Assembly (NCBI GenBank): GCA_030549205.1
Contig: JAUKTV010000014.1
Span: forward strand, 62,001 to 126,000
Length of the DNA: 64,000 nucleotides
Reading direction: 5' to 3'
DNA from: Apiosordaria backusii
Taxonomy: Eukaryota > Ascomycota > Sordariomycetes > Sordariales > Lasiosphaeriaceae
Below the pieces are notes generated by a model. That model was not told the DNA's origin. It worked only from the letters and a program-made list of their open reading frames with translations, and did no database searches. Position numbers and translations under genes: made by a program. This document shows positions 21,936 to 33,399 of this stretch, piece by piece (the first letter of the stretch is position 1; each line of letters begins with the position of its first letter).

Positions 21936-23684
21936 ATGTCCGACGATGGCCCTGCTGCCGCCGCCCCGGCTGCTGCTGTGGCCGAAGCTGGAGGGGCTGC
22001 GGGCCACGGCCAAGGCGGTCCTCACAACGAGGGAAGACCAAAGCGCATCAGCACCCATAGCCCCGTGATAGAGGACATTGCTTCGCTCACCTCACCTCGG
22101 CTCTTCACCCCGAATCCCTTCAGTCGCAAGAACACATCTTTAGACATTGATGACTACTTTGTGAGCTTTTTCTGACTGACACGCTTGCCTCGGCGAGAGA
22201 AAGAGAGAGAGAGAGAGAGACAGGCCGCTGATCTTGTTCTGCAGACGGGTCCCCGCGATATCCAAAAGCACTCCAAATGGCCAATCTTCCTCCAGATGCA
22301 CGGCAGCATCTTGCCCAAGATGATTCTGCCCTTGCTCGCTATTGCCGCCTGGACTTCTCTCATTACCGCCCTTAGTATGAAGGTGTACATGCGTAGGTCC
22401 ACCTCCGCCCTTCTTTGGTTGCATCCGTGTACAGAGCTGATGCCAAGTCTGCCCATCCAGTCGGCATCAACAGCATCCTTCTGACCGTGCTCGGTTTCGT
22501 CGTCGGTTTGAGCTTGTCGTTCCGCAGCTCCACGGCCTACGAGCGCTACAACGAAGGCAGGAAGTACTGGGCCCAGCTGATCCTGGCAACCCAGAACCTC
22601 GGCCGAATCTACTGGGTGCACGCTTCTGGGCGCAAAGATGTGCCCGAGGAGAAGAAGGATCAGGTCAGACGACGAGAAGTGCTGGAAAAGCTGTAGGTTC
22701 ATTGATGCCCCCCCCCGTCCCCCCGGAAGATGAAGTCAAGTCACAGGCGGGCTGACCTTTGGCGCGATCACCAGTACGGCCATGAATCTTTTGGTGGCGT
22801 TTGCTGTTGCGCTCAAGCACAAGCTGCGCTTCGAGCCCTACACGTGCTACGAGGACATCTCGAGTCTCATCTCGCACCTGGACACGTTTGCCAAGGTGGC
22901 CACCGAGGAGGACCCCGACAATGCGCGGCGGACCTTCAAGCGCCCGAGCTTCTTCAAGAGCGTGGGCGAATACCTGGGCGTGTCCTTTGCCGAGAGCAAC
23001 CCACGCAAGTCCCTTAAGAAGGCTGCCCTCCCCTTGGGGAACCTCCCACTGGAGATCCTGTCGTACCTGGCCGCCTTCACCGACGAGCTCGCCCTCAGCG
23101 GCCGTCTGCCCGTCACCATGCACCAAACGATGGCCTACAACAACATCATTTCGCTGAACGACGTGCTCACCGGCACCGAACGAGTGCTCAACACCCCTCT
23201 CCCCATTGCCTACTCGATCGCCATCGCCCAGATCACGTGGGTGTACATCCTGCTGCTGCCCTTCCAGCTGGTTAAGGTGTTGGAGTGGATTACGATTCCC
23301 GCCACAGTTGCCGCTGCGTATATCATCCTGGGCATTCTGTTTATCGGCCGCGAAATCGAAAACCCCTTTGGGCAGGACGTCAACGACCTGCCCCTCGAGG
23401 CCTATGCCGCTCAGGTGGCCGCCGAGATGGACGTGATTGCCAGCCGGCCCGTCCGCCCAAGCTACGAGTGGATCGAATCCAAGGACAACCACGTCTTGTG
23501 GCCCCTGTCCAACTCGGGCTGGCCCGTGTGGATGAACCGCCCCGAAGAAAAGATCCACGAGGCCGTCAACCACAAGGTCCTGGCCACTTTCCACAGCAAG
23601 CGTGCTAAGGAGGAAGCGATTGCTCAGGGAAAGGTGCACTCGGAAAAGAACGGCCACAGAAAGGTCAGCGTGGAAGCTGTCTAA
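21936..23684 (+). CDS. Bestrophin-like anion channel
   Basis: Four exons: 21936-22160, 22245-22384, 22435-22692, 22775-23684; 510 aa. The N-terminus is Ala-rich, then FLQMHGSILPKMILPLLAIAAW (TM1) and the diagnostic LLTVLGFVVGLSLSFRSSTAYERYNEGRKYWAQLI. Exon 4 restores LTAMNLLVAFAVALKH. The C-terminal half has PLPIAYSIAIAQITWVYILLLPF and ILFIGREIENPFGQDVNDLPL, the conserved acidic bestrophin end. This is the fungal RFP-TM/bestrophin family of chloride or bicarbonate channels. Intron 1 contains a (GA)n run. Intron 3 (82 bp, branch GCTGACC) is firm because it removes a stop and fits the family. Intron 2 is only 50 bp (donor GTACAT); a 44-bp choice with donor GTAGGT (22393-22436) is also in frame, so 2-3 residues there are uncertain. 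Confidence 0.87.
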
Positions 23685-23994
23685 GAAGTGGCAGACCTGG
23701 TGGGCCCGTTGATTTGTAAGGAAAAAGATGGCTGGGCGACGGCGCGGGGTTGGGAAAATTAATGATCTGGTCAGGGCGAAAAAAAGAAAAAAGAACAATG
23801 CATGGAACCGGCGTCGAGCCTTTTTTGGTTTTGGTTTCACCTTTCCTTTCTTTGCTTCTCTGGTAATCGAATAGCCAGGCAGAAGCTTACGATAACAGCT
23901 ACCTAGGTATTAATTATTGTCTGTCTCGTAGGATGTAACTCGCTCCGGCCAGTCTATAATCTTCATCGTACATTTTCTTGTCATTCTTTGGCCC

Positions 23995-25388
23995 TCAACG
24001 ATAGGGCAACGTGCGCGCCATCTCTTTCACGTCTCGGTCTTGCTTGTATTCGGCGATGCTGTGCTTGCCAGCAATATGGCTGACCAGTGCCTCCTCGCTC
24101 CTGCACAGAGTGTCTCGGTCGCGATGGCAGAAGCAGAGATAACAGGCGTACCCCGAGTCCGGCCGGTGACACTTTGCCACAAACCGGGGGGTCAGTATGA
24201 AGGAGCGGGTATCGACCTTTTCGTCTCGGTCGTCATAGCGACTTCCGCGGGAGGATGACCTGTCTCGACGCTCCCAGTCCCGATCGCGGTCTCTGCCGCG
24301 GATGACAACCTCCTTCTCGATGCGCCAGGACGATTGACCTACGTCTCTATCATCTCGGTCCGTTGGCAAACCCCCTAGAAGGATGCCGCACGCCGGGCAG
24401 GTGGCGTGGGACGGTATCTGTCTCGTAGGAGACGGGCTGCGCTGTAAATCTACAGCATACGGGCAGAACAGGGGGCCTTTTGTGCTCATGCCACCTTCGT
24501 TATCGTTGTTGTACGGGTTGGAGTTTGCTGCAGGCGGGAGCGCCTTTCGTGCTGGTGGATGATCCCAACCGGCTCCGTTTGCTAGATCCCCTCGAAAAGA
24601 GGGCGTGGAGGAGGTGCGGCGGATAGGTGCCCCGGGCCTTGGGCCCCGTCTCTGGATTGGGGCTGACTGGAGGAAACGCTGGTATTGGTCTTGGAGTGCG
24701 CGAATGCTACCTTCGCGAGCAAACTCGGACGTGTTGTAGAGCCTGCTCAAGTCTGGGGGTTGACCCGTGAGAAGGGCTTCCTCCAAAAGTTTGATGACAG
24801 TGCTTTGGAGGACAATGATTTGACTCTGGAGTTGGGTTTGAGCGACCACTGTTTTGGCCAAACATGTCAGCACACCATTCTCGCCAGAAAAGAAAAGGGG
24901 GCAGGGGTCTTACAGTCGCCCTGGGCAAACTTTTGCCCCATAGTGTTGTAGAAGCGGTCGTACTCTCGCTGAATACTGGGACCACCATGTTGAAGAGAGC
25001 GTCGCAGGTGCCGGTCATTCACACCGCGGCCGTCGTCGTCGTCATCATCATCGCGGTCATCGTCACTGTCTCCTCTCTTTCTCCGAACCGCCTTGTCTCG
25101 CGCTTCCTTCATCTTTGCCCTCTCTTCCTCGGCCGTGTTCAAGCGTGACTCGAGTTCTTTGATCCGTTTATTCTGGCCCTTGTCTCGCTTCCTCTGACGG
25201 CGTTGCTCGACCAGGCGGTCATAGAGGTTAATGCCTGTGATGAACGTGCCTGCAATGGTTGAGATGAGGGTAGCGAGAACGAATGCTTGCTGTGGGCGCT
25301 GTCAGCTTCATGCTCTGCCTCTTCACCAAATAAAGAGAGATGACCTCACCTTCAACTCCTTCTTCTCGGCCAAATTAGCAGCGTCCAT
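23995..25388 (-). CDS. Single-TM protein with C-terminal Cys/His motif, unknown
   Basis: Three exons: 25388-25350, 25289-24914, 24848-23995; introns 60 and 65 bp with GCTGAC branch sites; 422 aa. Residues 14-36 (QAFVLATLISTIAGTFITGINLY) form one hydrophobic helix. A basic coiled coil follows (RLVEQRRQRKRDKGQNKRIKELESRL), then an acidic Asp run at 87-99. A helical segment (QTQLQSQIIVLQSTVIKLLEEAL) is followed by a Ser/Arg/Asp-rich low-complexity middle with a CPACG pair. The C-terminus (371-401) has C374-x2-C377 and H396-x4-H401 plus extra Cys, resembling a zinc-finger knuckle. I do not recognise the family; it looks like a membrane-anchored protein facing the cytosol. It is convergent with the bestrophin gene (310 bp between stops). 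Confidence 0.78.
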
Positions 25389-26208
25389 GGCTGCTACTAG
25401 TCAGTTGGTTAGAGCTTTTCGTACGCCAAAAGGGTCTATCTACACATTCGACAATGGTTTGGATAAGAAGGGGGAAATAGCAACAATAAGGGCATTTAAA
25501 GTAGGTGATCTGATCGACATGCAATACGGCCCAAATACCGACCCCATGCCCAAGATGGTATCCCTCAACCCCCCTCGACATCATCCCGCATGGTCTGTCT
25601 CGGTCGTGAAGAGACACGACGTTCCTGCCCATGACATCATGGTTGCTATCGAGGTCCCTGCAATTGGCTGCTGGCCGTCATTGGACGGGTGGGTGCAGAT
25701 CATGCAGTCGGGGATGCTTGGCAGGATTCGGATCAGGTCGAGAAGCTTCAATCAACATCGGCTCCATCCGAAGAGCCAAGTGTAAGCTGTTGTTTCACAG
25801 AAGCTGCCAGCCTTGCACCGCCGAGTCAGCAGGTCAAGTGACGGTGTGGGTGATGACGATGGCTGCGTAGCTCTACTGTACCTAAAGTCAGGTATGTAGC
25901 ACCAACAGGGAGACCAGGAGATACCTTAGCAGTTGTACACTACCTTAGACGAGTTGTCGACAACTACCTGGTAGGTAATGATGGCTCGTGCGCCAATGCC
26001 GCGACAACGGGCCGCCACCAGCTGAGTGAATGCCGGCCACCGCTCTCACCGCCCAGCACATCCGTGTCGGTGGATGCGGGTCGGGATTGGTTCTGCCACG
26101 TCGGGGCTCTACTGCGGTAGGTAACCTAGGAATGCCCTTCCTCGCAGCGCGTCCCGGCCGATTGACCACCGATTGAGCTGCGACGACCACAGACGCCCGC
26201 CCGCCACG
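25389..26208. other. Divergent intergenic region
   Basis: About 820 bp between the start of the TM/zinc-motif gene (-) and AP-2 mu (+). A plus-strand open frame across 25231-25785 overlaps the first exons of the minus-strand gene and has no family signal, so it is treated as chance. Confidence 0.5.
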
Positions 26209-27658
26209 ATGCTGTCTGGAATCCTCATCTTCAACCAAAAGGGCGAGAATTTGATTTTTCGTGCCTTCCGCAACGACTGCCGCCCGCGCCTCGCCGATGT
26301 GTTCCGCATCCAGGTCATCAGCAACGCCCAAGTCCGCTCGCCCATCCTGACGCTCGGCAGCACCACCTTCAGCCATGTCAAGCACGAAAACATTTACCTG
26401 GTGGCCATCACCAAGAGCAACGCCAATGCCGCCCTCGTCTTTGAGTTTCTGTACCGTCTGATCCAGCTCGGCCGTGGCTACTTTGCCAAGTTTGATGAGG
26501 AGGCCGTCAAAAACAACTTTGTCCTGGTTTATGAGCTCCTGGATGGTGTGTTTGCTTGCTTGTTTTGTTCTTTGGTCCTTATCTGCCCCAGCCAACACTA
26601 ACGATGCCCCTCGTCTGCGCAGAAATCATCGACTTTGGCTATCCCCAAAACACCGAAACCGACACGCTCAAGATGTACATCACCACCGAGGGCGTCAGGT
26701 CGGAACGCGCCGTCGAGGACTCGGCCAAGATCACCATGCAAGCCACGGGCGCGCTGTCGTGGCGCAAGGCCGATGTCAAGTACCGCAAGAACGAGGCCTT
26801 TGTCGATGTCATTGAAGATGTGAACCTGTTGATGAGCGCAACCGGCTCCGTGCTCCGAGCCGATGTCACCGGCCAGATCATCATGCGCGCGTATCTGAGC
26901 GGGACGCCCGAGTGCAAGTTTGGCCTCAACGACCGCCTGCTTCTTGACAACGACGGCATGCAGACTCTCCCGAGCGGAAACAGGCAGGGGAGCAAGGCAA
27001 CCAAGGCGGCTGCCGGGAGCGTGACACTTGAGGACTGCCAGTTCCACCAGTGTGTCAAGCTGGGCAAGTTTGACAGCGACCGCATCATCTCGTTTGTGCC
27101 GCCCGATGGCGAGTTTGAGCTGATGCGCTACCGTGCCACCGAAAACGTCAACCTGCCCTTCAAGGTCCACGCCATCGTCAACGAGGTTGGAAAGACAAAA
27201 GTCGAGTACAGCATCGGCGTTCGCGCAAACTTTGGCTCCAAGCTCTTTGCCACCAACGTTGTTGTCCGCATCCCAACCCCGCTCAACACGGCTAGGATCA
27301 CAGAGCGGTGCACGCAGGGGAAGGCCAAGTATGAGCCATCGGAAAACAATATTGTGTGGAAAATTGGCCGCTTCACCGGCCAGAGCGAGTTTGTGCTGAG
27401 CGCTGAGGCCGAGCTGACCAGCATGACGAACCAAAAAGCGTGGAGCCGACCACCGCTAAGCATGAGCTTCAGTCTCTTGATGTTTACCAGTTCCGGCTTA
27501 TTGGTCCGGTACCTCAAGGTGTTTGAGAAGAGCAACTACTCCAGCGTCAAGTGGGTGAGGTACATGACGAGGGCGGGGAGCTACGAGATCAGGTCAGTTT
27601 GTTAGCCCGCCGGCTTGTTGGGACTGGGTAACGCTAACACCGCAACACCAGGTTTTAA
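26209..27658 (+). CDS. APM4: AP-2 clathrin adaptor complex subunit mu
   Basis: Three exons: 26209-26545, 26623-27592, 27652-27658; introns 77 and 59 bp; 437 aa. The start MLSGILIFNQKGENLIFRAFR is typical of AP-2 mu. The longin-like domain covers about 1-140 (LGSTTFSHVKHENIYLVAITKSN). The mu homology domain starts near SWRKADVKYRKNEAFVDVIEDVNLL and contains KLGKFDSDRIISFVPPDGEFELMRYR and SGLLVRYLKVFEKSNYSSVKWVRYMTRAGSYEIR. The final exon codes only R-F-stop, which matches the short end of this family; reading on instead would add SVC. AP-2 selects cargo for clathrin endocytosis at the plasma membrane. It sits 23 kb from its AP-1 paralogue, on the opposite strand. Confidence 0.95.
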
Positions 27659-28219
27659 CCCGTTTGCATGTTCCATGTGTTTCCTTTGGCGTGTCGGGTA
27701 TCTGCAATGTCCATCTTGGTTTGGGGCGCTGCATTGCATAGCACTGGCGTTCAGCGGCGTTTGGCTATTTCAAAAGCATGCAAGTATTAAATGATACACA
27801 TCTTGATCAGTAATGGACAAAGGCAAAGAAAGAAAGGCATTGTTGCCCGTGACAGACCAGGGCATGGCAGCCACGCCAGCGGTTTCTGCGCAACGGAACT
27901 TTGATGTCTCCTCGGAATCACGTATCCCACCCTCTGTTACATGTGCCACCTCTCAGAACGTAACCGACGGGATGGATTTCAGAGCTGACGAGTGGAGGCG
28001 CGCCCGTCTTGATCCCTTTGGTGGTTCCCCACAACCTTAATTCTCGATGGCTTGTTGGCAAATACTGCTTGCAACCTACGGACTTCCGGTCAACCTTGAT
28101 CTTCATCACCGTTCGGCCATCTGCTTTTCCGTCTCGTTGCGAGAGCACTTCGACAACCACCTCCAACTTCCGGCCTTGCTCTCACCGACGGCTCCAGTGG
28201 AACGCCACTCGCTCTGATC
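27659..28219. other. Intergenic, promoter of GH16 gene
   Basis: About 560 bp between AP-2 mu and the GH16 gene, both on the plus strand. Short open frames show no family signal. No distinct regulatory motif is recognised. Confidence 0.5.
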
Positions 28220-29594
28220 ATGCGCTGCTCCTTCTCTCCATCGTGGCCTCGTTCCCTGTTGGGTGCCTCGGCCTTGTGTGCCTTGGCCATTGCCCAGACG
28301 TATACAAGCTGCAACCCAACGGCCAGTGAGTGCATATCTAGCTTCTGGGTCTTTGCATAGATAGATAAAGACCTGATGGCAACTGACCAGACCGGCTGCA
28401 GAGAGCTGCCCCCCTGATGTCGGCCTGCCCGTTCCTGGATACAGCATTGACTTCCGCAATGGTCCGGACAACACGCACTGGTCGTCCGTCGGCACGGGCT
28501 CCGTCACGTATACGCCCAATCTCGGCGCCGCCTTCACTATCGGCAAGAAAGGCGACTCCCCGACCATGGAGACGTCCTGGTACTTCTTCTTTGGACGTGC
28601 CGAGGTGCACATGCGGGCAGCCAGCGGCACGGGCATCGTCAGCTGTGTGGTCCTCGAGTCGGACGACCTGGACGAGATTGACTGGGAGTGGATCGGGGGT
28701 GAGCCCAATGACGTCCAGACCAATTACTTTGGGAAGGGGAACACCACGACCTGGGACCGCGGAGGCAAGACGCCCATGGGGGACACACAGGGGCTGACAC
28801 ACAACTACACGATCGACTGGACGCCGAGCCTAGTAACCTGGTATATCGACGGTGCTGTTGTCAGGACACTGGCCTACGCAGATGCTCTCGGCGGGAAGAA
28901 TTTTCCTCAAACACCGATGAGGTTGAAGTTGGGTATTTGGGCCGGAGGGGACTCGGGCAATCCCAACGGGACGATCGATTGGGCTGGCGGCGTGACGAAC
29001 TACACCCAGGGGCCGTTTACCATGTACGTGGAAAGTGTCTCGGTCACAAACCTGAACCCAGCAGCAAGCTATCTGTACTCGGACATGTCCGGAAGCTGGA
29101 CCAGCATCACAATGACAAATGCCACCACTGGTCCAGTGCCAAGCCAGGCCCCCAAGCCCAAGCCTGTGGGGAATAGTGGCGGTGGCCAGGGTCGTGAGAA
29201 GAGGATAGAAAAGGAAGACAAGGAAGACAAGGAAGACAAGGAAGACAAGGAAGACAAGGAAGACAAGGAAGACAAGGAAGACAAGGAAGACAAGGAAGAC
29301 AAGGAAGACAAGGAAGACAAGGAAGACAAGACTGAAGTGACAAGTGACGAAGAGCCCTTTGCAACCCACAATGCGCCCGCGACAGCCTCAGGCGTGGCCT
29401 CGCCTACTGATTCTGTTGATCATCCCAATTCTGGAGAGAAAGGATACCGCGGCACAACAACCACAGTCTTACCAGGTCGCCCCACCGAGCCATCTAATAT
29501 TATATCTGGAGGTAGCGCCATGACGGCTCGGTTTGGTCTCGTGGGGATTTGGGGCGTTTTGATGTGCACTATGGGAGTGATGATAGCGGTTTAA
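28220..29594 (+). CDS. GPI-type GH16 CRH-like cell-wall transglycosylase
   Basis: Two exons, 28220-28325 and 28402-29594, with a 76-bp intron (GTGAGT...CTGCAG, branch AACTGAC); 432 aa. Signal peptide to about residue 26 (..ALCALAIAQ). TYTSCNPTAKSCPPDVGLP is a short Cys pair before the GH16 fold. The catalytic motif is DEIDWE at 126-131 (E127 nucleophile, D129, E131 acid/base), followed by WIGGEPNDVQTNYFGKGNT. This is diagnostic for the CRH1/UTR2 group that links chitin to beta-glucan in the wall. Residues 306-344 are thirteen KED repeats. The end is Ser/Thr-rich with a hydrophobic C-terminus (GLVGIWGVLMCTMGVMIAV) after SGGS, consistent with a GPI signal. No CBM18 is present. Highly charged KED repeats in place of the usual Ser/Thr tail are unusual. 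Confidence 0.92.
29211..29327 (+). repeat. 13 x 9-bp tandem repeat encoding (Lys-Glu-Asp)13
   Basis: Thirteen perfect copies of AAGGAAGAC lie inside the GH16 gene, in frame. Perfect identity at DNA level suggests recent slippage expansion and likely length variation between strains. Confidence 0.97.
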
Positions 29595-30542
29595 CTCCTT
29601 TTTCAGACTCAGTGGTCTTCTTTTCATTGTTCCTGGTGTTATGGGGCCATATCTCAGGGGTTTGTCGGTGTGGTTATAGGGACAGTCGAAATGCTGGTAT
29701 GGAATTCCCGTGACATGACGAGGGGAAATGATTACGGGCTCTGGTGAACAAGCTGCACCGAACCCCTATTAAATGCCAGACTCAGTCAAACAGTCAAAGA
29801 GGTCTCATCATATCTTGTCCGCTGCATTGAATATAGCAGGAAGCATGTGAGACTTTTCTCGAACTATGTTTAGCTACCTCAGCCAGACTCTCAGTTCCAT
29901 CGGGACCGGAACCGATGGTCAATCTCTCAGATGACTAAAAGTTGTATCGTAAATACAACGTAGGCATGGTCTGAGACTTTGGAACGAGGGCTGTTCCCGT
30001 TAGCCGGCACGTGGACGAAAACAGCTCTACAATAACTTCAGTTCCCACACGCCCCCAGTGCTCGCAACAATCCCAGGACCCATCCTCGATTTTACTTACA
30101 TTTTAAACAACCTCTTGCGTTTATCGACTCTCTTTTAACGCCTGACGGCTATCTCTTAATACGTATAAATTAAACTCTCTTTGGTTTCCAATATGGGACC
30201 TTTGTATCATCTATTAACATTCGGTATCAACTTGAATCTTTCAAAAGAATGAGTGTATATAGTTACCAGATATGAATTTTTATTTGCAGTACCACTTTAT
30301 CTACCTACACCCAGTTCCAGAAGCAAAGGGCCTTCCGTATGCGGTACCACCACAACCGTGAGAACGGAAGAGAGCTGCAACTGTGAAGATGTAATATGAG
30401 GAGACAGTTAACCGAAACCCAGCAGTAGCACTGTTCTATCTGGAATCTTGTCAAATGCAACAATCCTGCCAAATTTGACGTTCATTGCCCCTAAATCGGC
30501 CCCTGAAACCACTTCCAAGACAACAACCCAAGGGACATTTAT
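29595..30542. other. Intergenic, convergent 3' ends
   Basis: About 950 bp between the GH16 (+) and GH79 (-) genes, becoming AT-rich between 30080 and 30290. A perfect 7-bp inverted repeat with a 5-nt loop (GTTGTAT...ATACAAC) lies at 29941-29959. No gene is seen. Confidence 0.45.
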
Positions 30543-30680
30543 TCACAAGAGTACCAACAACGCCTCAGCTGCTGCCAAACTCAAGGTAACACTCCCATCT
30601 TTCACACTAGCCTCCTCCGTTTTTTCGGTTCCTTGTCTCACACACGTCCCATCTTGGAAAGTTTGACCACCAAATGTGGC
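30543..30680 (-). pseudogene. Out-of-frame C-terminal strands of the GH79 gene
   Basis: This segment continues the GH79 C-terminal domain in a different frame: TFGGQTFQDGTC, then a charged strand region, ending in a hydrophobic SLAAAEALLVLL before TGA at 30543-30545. It follows GTPP of the main frame without room for an intron. It is annotated separately because the main frame does not include it. Confidence 0.7.
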
Positions 30681-32154
30681 GGGGTCCCCCTATCATGTCT
30701 GGCAACGGCACTGGCCCCAGTGAGCCGCTTGGATATGACACTCGTGATGTTCGAAGGCAGTCCTGTCAACGTGAAACTCTCTCTCGATCTGGTGCCTGAC
30801 TCGTAGTAGTTTGAGTTGATGAGCAAAACACGGATGGGTTTGTTGTCCTTGTAGATGGCGTAACCCCCAAAATTATTCGAGAAGTTGTCCAATGGAGCAA
30901 TTCTTTGCGCTCCTGCAAGGGCAGCAGTGATGAAGTAAGCCCCATAATAAGGATTTCCCATGCTGTACCTGCCCCACCAACAGTACTGGCAATTTCCAAT
31001 GGTTCCTTGGTGGAAGTAGACAGACTTGACGCCCAATAACAGAGACTGGGCGACATAGTCTACGATCCATAAGGACGCGCCGAACGTCGGGCTTATCCCT
31101 CCTCCTCCTGTAAAAAGACTGTCAGATAACGGCATAGATCCAGAAATAAACATCCCAAGTACCTTGCGTTGCGCTATTACTCTCACCTAAAATATATTCC
31201 TTCCCAGCGGCCTTAGCTGCCATTGCTTCGGCTTTGAATGGAGCAATCTGCGTGGCGATCGCGCTGTGACTCATCAGTCTAGCCAGATTATAAGTTCCTG
31301 CCCATTGCGGGTAGTTGTGCGAGTTGAAATTTTTAATAGTTGCAATTGCGTTCCCCTCTTCTCTGGCCAAGTTTGCATTGTTGAAGTTGTCTGTGCCAAA
31401 GAAGACGCCCGCAGAGATGATGTTGGATGTCGAAAGGTTGCTGGCTAAAGCTTTTTGCCATTCAATTTGACTAGCACGATCTCGGGCTGCATTCCAGGTG
31501 CCGCCAGCAATCGGGTCGCTGTTTGTATAAAAGTTGGGTTCGTTGCCTAGTTCGATGGAATCTAGGTTTCTCATCTTCTGGAAAGCAAGGCGGGCTGCGG
31601 CTAAAGTGTTGGCCAGATTATTCAAGCGCCTGTTGAAGCCGATGATCACTCTTCCCGGGTACGAAGCAGCCAGATCAATAAAAGAGGGGCCATAGGTAAG
31701 ACTCATAGGCGCGTCGGCAGGGTTGCTTACGGAGTAAGTCACAGCTGCCGAGGATTGGGCGTTGTATGTTGCCCGGTCTCTTTTGATATTTCGTTAGAGT
31801 GCATTCTCGGTTTTGTATGATAGACTGGGAGCGCTTACTGCGTTGTTCCACCAATCCTAATCGGCGGCCATGAACCTGTGAGGTCTCTGAAATTCCTCAG
31901 ACATGCCATAGTGGACGTCACGTTTTCCATGTAGCCCGGAAACGTGAAGAATTCAAGTCTAAGCACGTTAGTCAAGAGATGTTGTAAGCTTCATTAAAGG
32001 AACGTGTTCAAGGAACATACGACACTCCCACTGGTGCTGCATCCAGGACCGGACTGGCATTTGATGGAGGCGAGGATGGCACGCTGTATGCCACAGCTGC
32101 TACCAACTGTGGTGCATGGCTTAAGAGCCACAGTAGACCAATGCCCTGAATCAT
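30638..32154 (-). CDS. GH79 beta-glucuronidase-like enzyme, frameshifted C-terminus
   Basis: Four exons: 32154-32021, 31958-31839, 31779-31163, 31107-30638; introns 62, 59 and 55 bp with clear branch sites; 446 aa as read. Signal peptide MIQGIGLLWLLSHAPQLVAA. The GH79 blocks are LEFFTFPGYMENV, RIGGTTQDRATYN, IELGNEPNFY (acid/base E165) and YILGESNSATQG (nucleophile E284), then GISPTFGASLWIVDYVAQSLLLGVKSVYFHQG. The C-terminal beta-sandwich runs to ARHDRGTPP, then the frame gives a foreign tail and stops at 30638. The expected continuation TFGGQTFQDGTCVRQG... up to ..EALLVLL is intact in another frame down to a stop at 30543-30545. One missing base near 30676-30690 (G5/C4 runs) explains this. 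It is either a sequencing error or a recent lesion; both catalytic residues are intact. Confidence 0.85.
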
Positions 32155-33124
32155 GACTTCACTTGGTTTGGCTGAAATAACTACAAGAATTGATGAACAT
32201 ATTGGACTGAGGCCACCCGGGATGTACTCTTTTTATCTTCCCACATGATTTTCCCTGACAGCAAAGAACTCACGTTGCATGCCTAGCTCGGGTTGTGTGG
32301 CATTCAGGGGTTTGGCAGAGGTAGCAGTGTCTACTTATTGTACGGGCTTGGAGCCGGCAAAATACAAGTATGATGCGGATAAATTCAGCTCATTGGTGGA
32401 AACAATAGGCCGTCGACCCTTGTTTGCCATGGCTAAAAAGAACCGTCCTTCACAAGGGAGTGGGAATTGCCCATGTCTCCGCAAGACCAGAGTGTGATGG
32501 CTGAGCACCTGCTTTTATCCACCGAGACTTCCACCGGCTTATTGAAACCCATCAACAGCACAATTTCTCGTCGTATTGTGGGCTCCCGCACCTACATGTA
32601 GCCATCTTTCAGGTCGAGATTGCTACCCCTTGGGAAAAATGCTGGTGCCGAGAATAAGAAAATTGAAAGAGACACACAGACCGAGACGACATTGTCAGTC
32701 AAGAGCATGAGATATATAGACAGGCCACTGTCATCTCCCCCTGCTTTGTAGGTGAGCAAGGGATAGTAACCGCGACATTCAATCCCCCAGTAGGAACGTG
32801 TCGTGGAAGAGACCCAGGAGTTGGGGACACCTTGCGAACATGGAGTGTTTATTGTATTTCAAAATTGAATTTTGTGTCTCAGCTGTAAGTTCCTAGTACC
32901 TTCTCGTACTTGGTTATGTTGTGCAATTGTCTTTTACCTCACTTACAAAGTAAGGCCCTGCGGTTAACTGGACCCTTAACCCCCAGAACGTCATCATGGT
33001 TGCGGGGAGAAGTGTCAAGTTCGTCTCGGAGTTTCAGAAGCTTTTCGGGGTAGGTAGGAAAGTAGGTAACGAGTGGATCGCGAGGCTCATCGCCACGATA
33101 GAAGAGCGAGTCCCAGTAGAAAAG
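32155..33124. other. Intergenic at the edge of the AT-rich block
   Basis: About 970 bp upstream of GH79 up to the MITE. It contains the GH79 core promoter (TATA-like GATAAAAAG on the minus strand at 32229-32237, about 75 bp upstream of the ATG). A minus-strand open frame at 32939-33226 runs into the left end of the MITE and has no family signal. No further gene is seen. Confidence 0.5.
32229..32237 (-). promoter_or_regulatory. Putative TATA box of the GH79 gene
   Basis: The minus strand reads GATAAAAAG about 75 bp upstream of the GH79 ATG at 32154. Position and sequence are typical, but it is a short motif. Confidence 0.35.
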
Positions 33125-33399
33125 GAGAATTGCTAGGTGCGCATTACCCCTATATAGGTTAGGGTTATATATAGTTTCTAAATTAACATGACCTTTCTTA
33201 AAACTTTTTCCTATTATAATTACCATTAATAATTATAACTATTACTATACTGCATTTTCTCCTATATAAAGTCTTATAGAAATAAATAATTATAAATATT
33301 ATAATTAAACTACTGGAAGCTTATAATTCCTACCGCTCATAAGCTAATGTACCCTCTAAACTCCCACCTGTACCTGCAACTACAACCACATACCTTACT

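Noticed and set aside
25231..25785. 184-codon plus-strand open frame
   Set aside because: Overlaps the first two exons of the minus-strand TM/zinc-motif gene and shows no family pattern.
29211..29327. CRISPR-like array
   Set aside because: Contiguous 9-bp coding repeats without spacers in a eukaryotic gene.
33160..33172. Telomeric TTAGGG
   Set aside because: Only isolated TTAGGG occurrences in the MITE ends, with no tandem array.
32939..33226. 95-codon minus-strand open frame as a transposase remnant
   Set aside because: It crosses the left end of the MITE, so its sequence is a chance fusion of flank and element. No catalytic motif is visible.
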